Assembly: GCA_031556525.1 (NCBI GenBank)
Contig: JAVBSS010000012.1
Span: forward strand, 1 to 64,000
Length of the DNA stretch: 64,000 nucleotides
Reading direction: 5' to 3'
From: JAVBSN01 sp031556525
GTDB taxonomy: Bacteria > Bacillota > Clostridia > Lachnospirales > Lachnospiraceae
The position numbers were made by a program, and so were the translations under genes. Numbering within the stretch: the stretch's first letter is position 1; every line of letters starts with the position of its first letter. The notes beneath the pieces are model-generated. The model was given only the letters and a program-made list of their open reading frames with translations, made no database searches and was not told where the DNA came from. Below, piece after piece: positions 56,760 to 64,000 of the stretch.

Positions 56760-57551
56760 ATGAGTGAAGTAATAGTTATTACATCAGGAAAGGGTGGAGT
56801 TGGAAAAACAACAACTACAGCTAACGTTGGTACAGGTTTAGCAAAACTTAATAAAAAAGTTGTGCTAATTGATACTGATATAGGATTAAGAAATTTGGAT
56901 GTGGTTATGGGACTAGAAAATCGTATTGTATATAATCTAGTTGATGTTGTAGAAGGTAACTGTAAATACAAACAAGCATTAATTAAAGATAAGACATATC
57001 CAAATCTATTTTTATTACCATCTGCACAAACAAGAGATAAATCTTCAGTAACACCAGAGCAGATGAAGAAATTAGTAGATGATTTAAAAGAAGAATTTGA
57101 TTACATAATTCTTGATTGTCCAGCAGGAATAGAGCAAGGCTTCAAGAATGCTATTGCCGCAGCTGATAGAGCATTGGTAGTAACTACTCCAGAAGTATCT
57201 GCAATTAGAGATGCTGATAGAATTATAGGTTTGTTAGATGCCAATGAAATTAAACAAAGCAATTTAATTGTTAACAGATTACGTATGGATATGGTTAAAC
57301 GTGGAGATATGATGTCTATAGAAGATGTTGTAGAGATATTAGCAATCGATTTAATTGGAGCTATTCCAGATGATGAAAATATCGTTATATCAACTAATCA
57401 AGGTTCACCTTTGGTTGGTGATAATACATTACCAGGAAAAGCATACATGAATGTTTGCAAGAGAATTCTTGGCGAGGAAGTTGAATATCTTAATCTTGAA
57501 AGTGCAGGTTTCTTTAAGAAACTATCAAATATTTTCAAGAAATCTAACTAA
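56760..57551 (+). CDS. minD: Septum site-determining ATPase MinD
   Basis: A 263-aa ParA-type ATPase with the deviant Walker A GKGGVGKTTTTANVG, switch regions (LIDTDIGLRNLDVVMG, ILDCPAGIEQGF) and a C-terminal amphipathic membrane-targeting helix (GFFKKLSNIFKKSN). It brings MinC to the membrane and is removed by MinE. Confidence 0.98.
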   Translation: MSEVIVITSGKGGVGKTTTTANVGTGLAKLNKKVVLIDTDIGLRNLDVVMGLENRIVYNLVDVVEGNCKYKQALIKDKTYPNLFLLPSAQTRDKSSVTPEQMKKLVDDLKEEFDYIILDCPAGIEQGFKNAIAAADRALVVTTPEVSAIRDADRIIGLLDANEIKQSNLIVNRLRMDMVKRGDMMSIEDVVEILAIDLIGAIPDDENIVISTNQGSPLVGDNTLPGKAYMNVCKRILGEEVEYLNLESAGFFKKLSNIFKKSN

Positions 57552-57571
57552 AGAAGATAGGAGTGGTTCAA

Positions 57572-57853
57572 ATGGGATTAGCTGAATTATTTTTTAGGAA
57601 AAAAACATCAAGTGATGTAGCAAAAGATAGATTAAAGTTATTGTTGGTATCAGATAGAGCCAACTGTTCTCCAGATGTTATGGAGCTTATTAAAAATGAT
57701 ATTATCCAAGTTATTTCAAAATACATGGAAATTGATGCGGCTGGGCTAGATATACAGATTACACAGACCGAATCAGAAGGTGGAAATGGTACAGTTCCTG
57801 CACTATATGCCAATATTCCGATAAAAGATTTAAAAAATAAGAGTACAAAATAA
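57572..57853 (+). CDS. minE: Cell division topological specificity factor MinE
   Basis: A 93-aa protein: N-terminal MinD-stimulating helix (AKDRLKLLLVSDR) and C-terminal dimerisation strands (LDIQITQTESEG). Presence of MinE means the Min system oscillates rather than using DivIVA/MinJ alone, although divIVA is also present here. ATG 57572 has AGGAG 9 nt before it; in-frame GTG 57563 overlaps the ribosome site. Confidence 0.95.
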   Translation: MGLAELFFRKKTSSDVAKDRLKLLLVSDRANCSPDVMELIKNDIIQVISKYMEIDAAGLDIQITQTESEGGNGTVPALYANIPIKDLKNKSTK

Positions 57854-57878
57854 GTATAACTAAGCCTTGGAGGCAATT

Positions 57879-58988
57879 ATGTTTGATGACTATAAATTAC
57901 GACATTACAATTTCAAATTACTATTTCTGGTTCTAATAAGCTGTGGTATTGGTACAGTTGTTATTTATAGTGCTGATAGTAGCTACCTAAAAAAGCAAAT
58001 TATAGGACTTGTTGCTTGTTTAATAGGAATGGTGGTATTATCTTTGATTGATTATCACTTTTTAGCGAAGTTTGCTGTGATAATGTATATAATTAATTTC
58101 TTAATGTTACTAGGGCTTAAGTTTTTTGGAAAGACTGTAAATGGAGCTACAAGGTGGTATGCGTTAGGATCAACTACTACAATTCAACCATCTGAATTTA
58201 CAAAAATAATCTTGATAATTTGCGCAGCGGTATTTCTGGCTAAGTTTAAGGATAATCTTAATAAATTCACTACACTATCGGCATATGCTATTGGATGTGC
58301 TATACCGTTATACCTAATAGTAACACAGACTGATTTATCAACAACAATTGATGTTACTTTGATTTTGTTTGCAATATTATTTGTAGCAGGACTAAGTTAT
58401 AAATTAATCATTGTAGGAATATTAGTAGCAATACCTTGTGTAGGTAGTTTTTTATGGTATGTACAGACACCTAACCAAATACTATTAAACGATTATCAGT
58501 TAGATAGAGTACTTGCATTCTTGTACCCAGAGGATTATGCATTAACTACAGGATATCAACAGACTAATTCGGTTATGGCAATAGGTTCAGGACAATTATC
58601 AGGAAAAGGACTTAATAGTTCTGCATTGGCAACAGTTAAAGATGCCAATCTTATATCAGAGCAACAGACTGACTTTATTTTTTCGGTAGTTGGTGAAGAA
58701 TTAGGGTTTATTGGTAGTTCTATAATTATTGCAATTTTAGTATTAATAGTGTTACAATGTATCAAGGTTGCGCGAAAAGCAAAAGATGATGAAGGAATGT
58801 TAATCGCTACAGGAGTAGCAGCACTTTTTGGATTTCAGACATTTATAAATATAGGTGTAGCCACAGCGCTATTACCTAATACAGGTATACCATTACCATT
58901 TATCAGTTATGGATTAAGCTCATTAGTAAGCTCCTGTGCTGGTATAGGTTTGGTCCTTAATGTAGGTCTGCAAAGACGCAAATTTTAA
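57879..58988 (+). CDS. rodA: SEDS peptidoglycan polymerase RodA
   Basis: A 369-aa SEDS-family glycosyltransferase with about ten membrane segments. Family blocks include GATRWYALGSTTTIQPSEFTK, TDLSTTIDVTLILF, SEQQTDFIFSVVGEELGF and NTGIPLPFISYGLSS. RodA pairs with PBP2 (encoded upstream) for elongation; FtsW or SpoVE are close relatives, and the choice rests on gene context. The start is ATG 57879 with TTGGAGG upstream. Confidence 0.9.
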   Translation: MFDDYKLRHYNFKLLFLVLISCGIGTVVIYSADSSYLKKQIIGLVACLIGMVVLSLIDYHFLAKFAVIMYIINFLMLLGLKFFGKTVNGATRWYALGSTTTIQPSEFTKIILIICAAVFLAKFKDNLNKFTTLSAYAIGCAIPLYLIVTQTDLSTTIDVTLILFAILFVAGLSYKLIIVGILVAIPCVGSFLWYVQTPNQILLNDYQLDRVLAFLYPEDYALTTGYQQTNSVMAIGSGQLSGKGLNSSALATVKDANLISEQQTDFIFSVVGEELGFIGSSIIIAILVLIVLQCIKVARKAKDDEGMLIATGVAALFGFQTFINIGVATALLPNTGIPLPFISYGLSSLVSSCAGIGLVLNVGLQRRKF

Positions 58989-59003
58989 TTTGAGGAGGAC
59001 TAT

Positions 59004-59399
59004 ATGAATATTGGTTTAATTGCACACGATGCCAAGAAAAAACTTATGCAGAATTTTTGTATTGCATATCGAGGTATACTTAATAAACATGAATTGTATG
59101 CTACTGGTACCACAGGTAGATTAATTGAGGAAGTAACTAATCTTACAGTACACAAGTTTCTAGCAGGTCATTTGGGTGGCGAGCAACAATTAGGTTCTGG
59201 TATAGAAAATAATGATTTTGATATGATAATTTTCTTGAGAGATCCACAAACTCCAAAATCACATGAACCAGATATTAATAATATATTTATGTTATGTGAT
59301 ATGCATAATATACCACTTGCTACTAATCTTGCTACAGCAGAATTATTGATTAAAGCATTAGAGCGTGGAGATCTTGATTGGAGAGAAATGTTTAAATGA
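59004..59399 (+). CDS. mgsA: Methylglyoxal synthase
   Basis: A 131-aa enzyme turning dihydroxyacetone phosphate into methylglyoxal and phosphate. The phosphate-binding GTTGRLIEE, the active-site IAHDAKKKLM, and FLRDPQTPKSHEPDINN are present. At the position of the E. coli catalytic Asp71 (GGDQQ) this protein has Glu (GGEQQ), a conservative change that I believe is common in related Clostridia. It overlaps the carboxypeptidase gene by 4 nt. Confidence 0.94.
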   Translation: MNIGLIAHDAKKKLMQNFCIAYRGILNKHELYATGTTGRLIEEVTNLTVHKFLAGHLGGEQQLGSGIENNDFDMIIFLRDPQTPKSHEPDINNIFMLCDMHNIPLATNLATAELLIKALERGDLDWREMFK

Positions 59400-60382
59400 T
59401 GAACAAGAAAATTGTTGCAGTGCTTTGTTGTGTTGCAATTATGCTTACAGGATGTAATATAGATGTTACAAATAAATTAGAATATGAATATAATCCTGCT
59501 GAGAAGATAAATATATCAATGAATTCGGATATGCCAACAATAAATATTAATAGTTTAGCAAATAATTATGCAGTAATACCATTTGATTCTTATGTATATA
59601 GTGATGAAGAGGCTAATTATATGGCATGTCTATTAGTAGATCAGACTAATAAAGATGTATTACAGTGTGCTAATCCACACAAAAGAATATATCCAGCTAG
59701 TATGACTAAGATTATGACGGCGATGATTGTTGTTGATGAGATTAATGCAGGACGATTATCCCTTGATGAAACAATAACGTTATCACATACAATATTATTT
59801 GATGACCCAGATGCTGTAGGATGTGGACTGAGAGCTGGTGATTCTATAACTGTTAAAGAATTATTATATGGTTTGTTAATAAGATCGTTTAATGATTGTT
59901 GTGTGGTATTAGCGGAGAGAATAGCAGGTAGTGAGACAGCATTTTGTGAAATGATGAATCAAAAAGCTTTGGAAATAGGTGCTACGAATACTAATTATGC
60001 TAATTCACATGGACTACATTTAACTAACCATTATACAACAGTATATGATTTATATTTAATATTTGAGAGATTTTCTACATATGATATGCTTGCTGAAATT
60101 GATGGTATACGTTCATATATTATGAAATTTTATAGAAGTAGTGGAGAGTTAGTAGAAATAGAATGTTCACCAACTAATGGTTTTATGGGTGAATATGCTT
60201 TGCCAGAAGGTCTTACTATGCATGGATGGAAGACAGGAACTACATCACAAGCTGGAAACTGCTTGATTATGGAAGTCACTGACACAGAAGATATAGCATA
60301 TATAGCAATAGTAGCAAATGCAATAGACAAATCAACTCTTTATGAAGAGATGACAAATATTTTAATTAATATTACTGAATAA
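59396..60382 (+). CDS. D-alanyl-D-alanine carboxypeptidase lipoprotein
   Basis: A 328-aa low-molecular-weight PBP (peptidase S11). It has a lipobox (IMLTGC), the nucleophile in YPASMTKIMTAM, S-x-N in IRSFNDCCVVLAE and KTG in GWKTGTTSQAG. It trims pentapeptides of peptidoglycan. The usual C-terminal membrane helix is lacking; lipid anchoring replaces it. ATG 59396 or 59399 (both in frame) starts it; a terminator follows. Confidence 0.93.
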   Translation: MMNKKIVAVLCCVAIMLTGCNIDVTNKLEYEYNPAEKINISMNSDMPTININSLANNYAVIPFDSYVYSDEEANYMACLLVDQTNKDVLQCANPHKRIYPASMTKIMTAMIVVDEINAGRLSLDETITLSHTILFDDPDAVGCGLRAGDSITVKELLYGLLIRSFNDCCVVLAERIAGSETAFCEMMNQKALEIGATNTNYANSHGLHLTNHYTTVYDLYLIFERFSTYDMLAEIDGIRSYIMKFYRSSGELVEIECSPTNGFMGEYALPEGLTMHGWKTGTTSQAGNCLIMEVTDTEDIAYIAIVANAIDKSTLYEEMTNILINITE

Positions 60383-60392
60383 TACAAAAAAT

Positions 60393-60427
60393 GGGGTCAC
60401 TAGAAATAAGTGACCCCGTATTTTTTT
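60393..60427. terminator. Bidirectional terminator between convergent genes
   Basis: GGGGTCACT (60393-60401) pairs with AGTGACCCC (60409-60417) around a 7-nt loop, with A-rich bases before and T7 (60421-60427) after. It serves the carboxypeptidase on + and DUF378 on -; the T-tract overlaps the last two bases of the DUF378 stop. Confidence 0.9.
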
Positions 60428-60635
60428 ATGATAGGACATTTCTCATACGACCATAGTAACTAATTGCATATAAACCGCAAATACCTACTATAGCGTAAAT
60501 TAATCGTATTATTACAGCCATACGACCAAATAAGGTGCTAATTAAATCGAAACCAAAAAAACCGATTAATCCCCAGTTAATAGCACCGATAATAATAATA
60601 GTTAATATAGTATAATCTAAAGCTGCTGATCTCAT
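60426..60635 (-). CDS. DUF378 (YuzA-like) membrane protein
   Basis: A 69-aa protein with two membrane helices (YTILTIIIIGAINWGLIGFF and IRLIYAIVGICGLYAISYY), the DUF378 signature including GAINWGLIGFFGFDL. Function unknown. The start is minus-strand ATG at 60635: AAGGAGG (60644-60650 on +) lies about 8 nt upstream. A longer reading from 60680 has no ribosome site. It is the only convincing minus-strand protein gene in the window. Confidence 0.9.
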   Translation of the reverse strand: MRSAALDYTILTIIIIGAINWGLIGFFGFDLISTLFGRMAVIIRLIYAIVGICGLYAISYYGRMRNVLS

Positions 60636-60751
60636 AATTATTGCCTCCTTGAATTTTATTTCGATTGTGAATTTATACAATCTTTAATTTATTATTAGAA
60701 ATAGTTTAAGGAATTATTCATACAAATATTGTAGATAGATTTGTTAAATGG

Positions 60752-60760
60752 TGGTATACT
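60752..60760 (+). promoter_or_regulatory. Extended -10 promoter upstream of the division cluster
   Basis: TG (60752-60753) one base before TATACT (60755-60760) forms an extended -10 element. The bases 17-20 nt upstream are only TTGTAG/TAGATA, a weak -35. Transcription would lead into the HlyD-like gene through a leader of about 108 nt in which I see no clear structure. Confidence 0.45.
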
Positions 60761-60874
60761 ATTATTATTTATCGAGGTATTTTCAAGATTAGTAATAATG
60801 CATGCAGAATGTAATATTATGAATGATTAAGCGAGATGTTATATTTTGCAAATTTTTAGGAGGAAATTTTATTA

Positions 60875-62272
60875 ATGGCTAGAAAGAATAACGTAGTTAA
60901 ATTTAGACCTCAAATGAAATTAAATATTGGATTAGTAATTTTTGGAGTTCTTTTTATATATATGATAATAATAGTAGTAAGAAGTATTAATACAGATACT
61001 TATGCTATATGCGAAGTTGAAAAGAGTTATATAGATACTAATATAAAATCAACAGGATTGGCTATAAGACAAGAAAAATTAATTAACTCATCTGACTCAG
61101 GATACATTAGCTATTATATAAGAGATGGACAAAGAGTAGCAAAACAAGCTACGGTATATACTATAGATGAAACAGGCAGTGTATATGATACATTAGCGGA
61201 TTTAGCGCTAGATTCAGAAAATCTTGATAGTGAACAATATACAGAAATCAGAAATAGAATATCAATGTTTAGTAGTTACTATAATGATACAGAATTTATG
61301 GATGTATATAATTTCAAGTATGATTTGGAAAACATTGTATTAGAACTATCTAATGAAATATTGGTTGAAAAATTAACATCTATGGATGCTATTGATAAGT
61401 CAGCAAACACTTTCAAGGAAATTAAGTCAGAAGAAAGTGGAATAATTACATATTATCAAGATAATTTTGAAAGTTACGACATGTATAAAGTAACATCTAA
61501 TGATTTTGATAAAGGAAAATATACAAAAACCACACTTAAAACAGGGGAAATAATTGGCGCAGGTACACCAGTATACAAATTAGTAACTAGTGAGAACTGG
61601 AATATAATTATGATGATAAGTGACGTGGATGCTGAGAGACTTGCAGAAAAAGAGAGGGTTACAATTAATATTGCAAGTAGTACTCAAAATGTTGTTGGAA
61701 ATATTGAAATAGTAGAAAATAATGATCAACATTTTGCAATTATATCTCTTGACAAACTCATGATAAACTATTTAAATGATAGATTTTTAGATATTGAAAT
61801 AATTATGGATCAAAATGAAGGATTGAAGATTCCTAACACAGCAATATATGAGAAAGAGGTATATACAATACCAGAAGAATACTTAACGGCTGGTAGTAAT
61901 AGCAGTGAAGCTATATATTTTAATATAAGAGTATTAGATGAAAACGGAGAAGTTACTATCAAACAAATAGCTCCGACAATATTTCTAAAAGATGAAGGAC
62001 AGTGTTATGTTAATCCAGATGATTTTGATGATGCGGATGTAATAGTTGCTAATGACTCACAAAGCACTTTACCACTTTCTGTAGCAAGTAAAACTAAGAT
62101 GACGGGTGTATTATGCGTTAATAAAGGTGTAGCAAATTTTAAAGTAATTGAAATTATATATAGTAATGATGACTTTACTATAATTAGACCAAATGTAGAT
62201 TATGGAATAAATTTATATGATAGAATCATTCTTGATAGTACAACTATTGAGGAAAATGAAATTATAAGATAG
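60875..62272 (+). CDS. HlyD-like membrane-associated adaptor protein
   Basis: A 465-aa protein with a basic N-terminus, one membrane segment (LVIFGVLFIYMIIIVVRSI) and an external part with lipoyl/barrel-sandwich features (IKSTGLAIRQEKLI; SGYISYYIRDGQRV) resembling HlyD adaptors. No transporter is adjacent. In this family of bacteria it precedes yggS and sepF, which suggests a cell-envelope or division role instead of export. AGGAGG lies 10 nt upstream. Confidence 0.82.
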   Translation: MARKNNVVKFRPQMKLNIGLVIFGVLFIYMIIIVVRSINTDTYAICEVEKSYIDTNIKSTGLAIRQEKLINSSDSGYISYYIRDGQRVAKQATVYTIDETGSVYDTLADLALDSENLDSEQYTEIRNRISMFSSYYNDTEFMDVYNFKYDLENIVLELSNEILVEKLTSMDAIDKSANTFKEIKSEESGIITYYQDNFESYDMYKVTSNDFDKGKYTKTTLKTGEIIGAGTPVYKLVTSENWNIIMMISDVDAERLAEKERVTINIASSTQNVVGNIEIVENNDQHFAIISLDKLMINYLNDRFLDIEIIMDQNEGLKIPNTAIYEKEVYTIPEEYLTAGSNSSEAIYFNIRVLDENGEVTIKQIAPTIFLKDEGQCYVNPDDFDDADVIVANDSQSTLPLSVASKTKMTGVLCVNKGVANFKVIEIIYSNDDFTIIRPNVDYGINLYDRIILDSTTIEENEIIR

Positions 62273-62282
62273 AGGTATATAT

Positions 62283-62978
62283 ATGTTAGTTGATAATTTA
62301 AGAGAAGTAGAGAGTAATATTTTACAAGCTTGTACGACGGCTAATCGATTACGGGAAGAAGTTACACTTATTGCAGTAAGTAAAACAAAACCACTTAGTA
62401 ATATAGAAGAATTGATTAAAGTTGATATTAACGAGTTTGGAGAAAATAAAGTTCAAGAGTTGGTTGATAAATATGAAAATGTATCTACACCTGTTAATTG
62501 GCATCTTATAGGACATTTACAAACAAATAAAGTTAAATATATAATAGATAAAGCTTGTCTTATTCATTCTGTAGATTCAATAAAATTAGCAGAAGAGATA
62601 CAAAAACAGGCAATGAAAAAGGATGTAATAGCTAATATATTAATAGAGGTAAATATTGCAGAAGAAGATAGTAAATTCGGACTAAAATACGAACAAGTAT
62701 TACCATTTGTTGAAGAAATATCCAAGTTATCAAATGTTAAAGTAAAAGGTTTGATGACGATAGCGCCTTTTGTTGAAAATCCTGAAAATAATAGAATCAT
62801 TTTTAGAAAAATGCGACAATTATCACTTGACATAATATCTAAAAACATTGATAATATTGATATGAGTGTGTTGTCTATGGGAATGACAAATGACTATATG
62901 GTTGCAATAGAGGAAGGTGCTACAATGGTAAGAGTAGGCACTGCTATATTTGGAACGAGACAGTACAATAACTTATAG
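62283..62978 (+). CDS. YggS/PROSC family PLP homeostasis protein
   Basis: A 231-aa alanine-racemase-fold protein that binds PLP and balances vitamin B6. The PLP-lysine block VTLIAVSKTKPLSNIEELI, GENKVQELVDKY, WHLIGHLQTNKVKY and the late SMGMTNDYMVAIEEGATMVR are intact. It lies directly before sepF, as ylmE does in Bacillus. Confidence 0.95.
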   Translation: MLVDNLREVESNILQACTTANRLREEVTLIAVSKTKPLSNIEELIKVDINEFGENKVQELVDKYENVSTPVNWHLIGHLQTNKVKYIIDKACLIHSVDSIKLAEEIQKQAMKKDVIANILIEVNIAEEDSKFGLKYEQVLPFVEEISKLSNVKVKGLMTIAPFVENPENNRIIFRKMRQLSLDIISKNIDNIDMSVLSMGMTNDYMVAIEEGATMVRVGTAIFGTRQYNNL

Positions 62979-62993
62979 ATAGGAGATAATATC

Positions 62994-63587
62994 ATGGCCA
63001 GAAATGGAATAGGTAAATTTTTAGACATGCTTCAATTTAGCGATCCGGATGATAGCGAATTTGATGATGATTTATTTGACGATGATGATGATTATGATGA
63101 CGATGATGATTACGATGCTAAACCAACAAAATCGAAATTCAAATCTAAAACTACAATAAAAAAAGCGGCTGATTATGATGACGATGATGATGATTATGAC
63201 GATGATGATTTATATGATGAGCCAAAGAGAGCAAAGGCTAAGCCCGTAAGGAACAATAACAAATTAGTATCTATAAATAATAATCGTAATGTAAGGAGTA
63301 ATCAAGTGTACGTAATTAAACCAACAGATTTTAATGATGCTCAGGATGTAGCAGATGGTCTTAAAAGTGGTAGACCAACAGTTATTAATATGGAAGGTAT
63401 GGGAGTTGAAGCAGCGCAGAGAATAATTGATTTTATAGGTGGCGCTTGTTATGCTTTAGATGGTAGTCTACAAGCTATATCAGGAAATATATTTATAGCA
63501 TCACCAAATAATGTAGAAGTAACAGGAGATTTAAGAGAAGAGTTGTTAGAATATAACGCGCTACCACCAGAAATAGGTAGATTCTAA
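62994..63587 (+). CDS. sepF: Cell division protein SepF
   Basis: A 197-aa protein: short N-terminal membrane-binding segment, two aspartate-rich runs (about residues 24-40 and 60-75), a basic linker and the SepF core (VYVIKPTDFNDAQDVADGL, PTVINMEGM, RIIDFIGGACYALDG). SepF bundles FtsZ filaments and anchors them to the membrane. The Asp-rich linker is longer than that of Bacillus SepF. Confidence 0.95.
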   Translation: MARNGIGKFLDMLQFSDPDDSEFDDDLFDDDDDYDDDDDYDAKPTKSKFKSKTTIKKAADYDDDDDDYDDDDLYDEPKRAKAKPVRNNNKLVSINNNRNVRSNQVYVIKPTDFNDAQDVADGLKSGRPTVINMEGMGVEAAQRIIDFIGGACYALDGSLQAISGNIFIASPNNVEVTGDLREELLEYNALPPEIGRF

Positions 63588-63588
63588 T

Positions 63589-63873
63589 ATGAATATGAAT
63601 TTTATATTGTTATGTATGGAATATTTTTTAACAATATTAGAAATAGGATTAATTTTATACATGATTTCTTCTTTTTTACCATTTTTAAATAGATTAAAGA
63701 ACTATTTAAAGATTTTGTTATCACCAATATTATTGTTAGCCAAATATATGTGTGAACATTCAATTATTAACATTAGAGGAGTGGATTTTTCATTTATTGT
63801 ATCTTACATAATTATAAATTCGCTTAAATATTTGGTCTTTTATTTACAAGGCTCAGGAGGAATAAATCTATGA
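63589..63873 (+). CDS. YggT (YlmG) family membrane protein
   Basis: A 94-aa protein with two hydrophobic segments (YFLTILEIGLILYMISSFLP and FSFIVSYIIINSLKYLVFY) typical of YggT. ATG 63589 and 63595 are both possible starts; 63589 is nearly joined to the sepF stop. The stop TGA overlaps the next ATG by 4 nt. The ylmH gene often found between this gene and divIVA is absent. Confidence 0.88.
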   Translation: MNMNFILLCMEYFLTILEIGLILYMISSFLPFLNRLKNYLKILLSPILLLAKYMCEHSIINIRGVDFSFIVSYIIINSLKYLVFYLQGSGGINL

Positions 63874-64000
63874 TTACACCAGTTGATATTCAGTCAAAAA
63901 CATTTAAATCAGGAATAGGTTATGATAAACGTGATGTTGACGGTTTTATGTCAGACGTTCTTGCTAATTATGAAGAATTGTATCGTTCAAATGTAGAGAT
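63870..64000 (+). CDS. divIVA: DivIVA domain protein (3' cut by window end)
   Basis: The first 43 residues of a DivIVA protein are visible (MITPVDIQSKTFKSGIGYDK, then DVDGFMSDVLANYEELYR), matching the N-terminal membrane-binding domain with its coiled-coil onset. DivIVA marks curved membrane at poles and septa. AGGAGG (63855-63860) lies 9 nt before ATG 63870, and the start overlaps the yggT stop. Confidence 0.9.
   Translation, partial: MITPVDIQSKTFKSGIGYDKRDVDGFMSDVLANYEELYRSNVE

Overview
The window is AT-rich (roughly one third G+C by eye) with densely packed genes, almost all on the + strand. AGGAGG-type ribosome binding sites, frequent TTG/GTG starts, and sporulation genes (yqfC, yqfD, a BofC-type gene) alongside minCDE, mreCD and rodA point to an endospore-forming member of the Clostridia. 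Gene content and order (paired radical-SAM/DUF2344 genes, radC-mre-PBP2-min-rodA-mgsA, yggS-sepF-yggT-divIVA) fit Lachnospiraceae best. No rRNA, tRNA or CRISPR array was seen, and no complete insertion sequence.

Layout. 1-1361: end of an ABC-exporter operon with two ATPases; the second carries an AbrB-like tail. 1435-5913: small membrane protein, TIGR03960-type radical SAM protein, its DUF2344 partner and a MATE exporter. 6016-9526: uracil/xanthine permease, hisB, a TIM-barrel/HisI/HisE fusion and a 44-aa membrane protein. 9554-17289: alaS, rpsU, yqfC-yqfD-phoH, ybeY, a DUF3048 lipoprotein and cdd. 17373-20475: complete ECF vitamin-type transporter (S, fused A-A', T) of unknown substrate. 20544-25102: Bce-type antimicrobial-peptide sensing and detoxification module (response regulator, intramembrane-sensing kinase, ABC ATPase, FtsX-like permease).

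25103-26340 is an accessory island. It holds what looks like a type I toxin-antitoxin locus of the TxpA/holin-like class, with promoter, Shine-Dalgarno-sequestering hairpin, bidirectional terminator and antisense promoter intact but the toxin reading frame cut to 10 codons. A stand-alone SLATT (DUF4231) two-TM protein follows. 26359-29899 is a polyphosphate polymerase (VTC domain)/DUF4956/beta-helix lipoprotein operon preceded by four 11-bp-spaced PhoP-like repeats, which suggests phosphate-starvation control.

30634-35546 holds two flavoproteins interrupted by a small cluster that resembles an immunity-gene array. The first flavoprotein runs in frame into HEAT-like repeats and then a roughly 75-aa domain whose stand-alone paralogue lies about 1 kb downstream. 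This is the most unusual gene arrangement in the window. 35582-40509: proB, DUF896, 5-formyl-THF cyclo-ligase, proA and a MoxR/VWA pair, followed by the remnant of an Rpn-type nuclease.

40865-50586: miaB, mutS, mutL, a deacetylase-like lipoprotein, miaA and a PLP enzyme. 50689-60382: DUF4321, radC, mreC, mreD, PBP2, minC, minD, minE, rodA, mgsA and a D,D-carboxypeptidase, the cell-shape and division-site block; mreB is missing from its usual place. 60426-64000: a convergent DUF378 gene, then the HlyD-like/yggS/sepF/yggT/divIVA division cluster, with divIVA cut by the window end.
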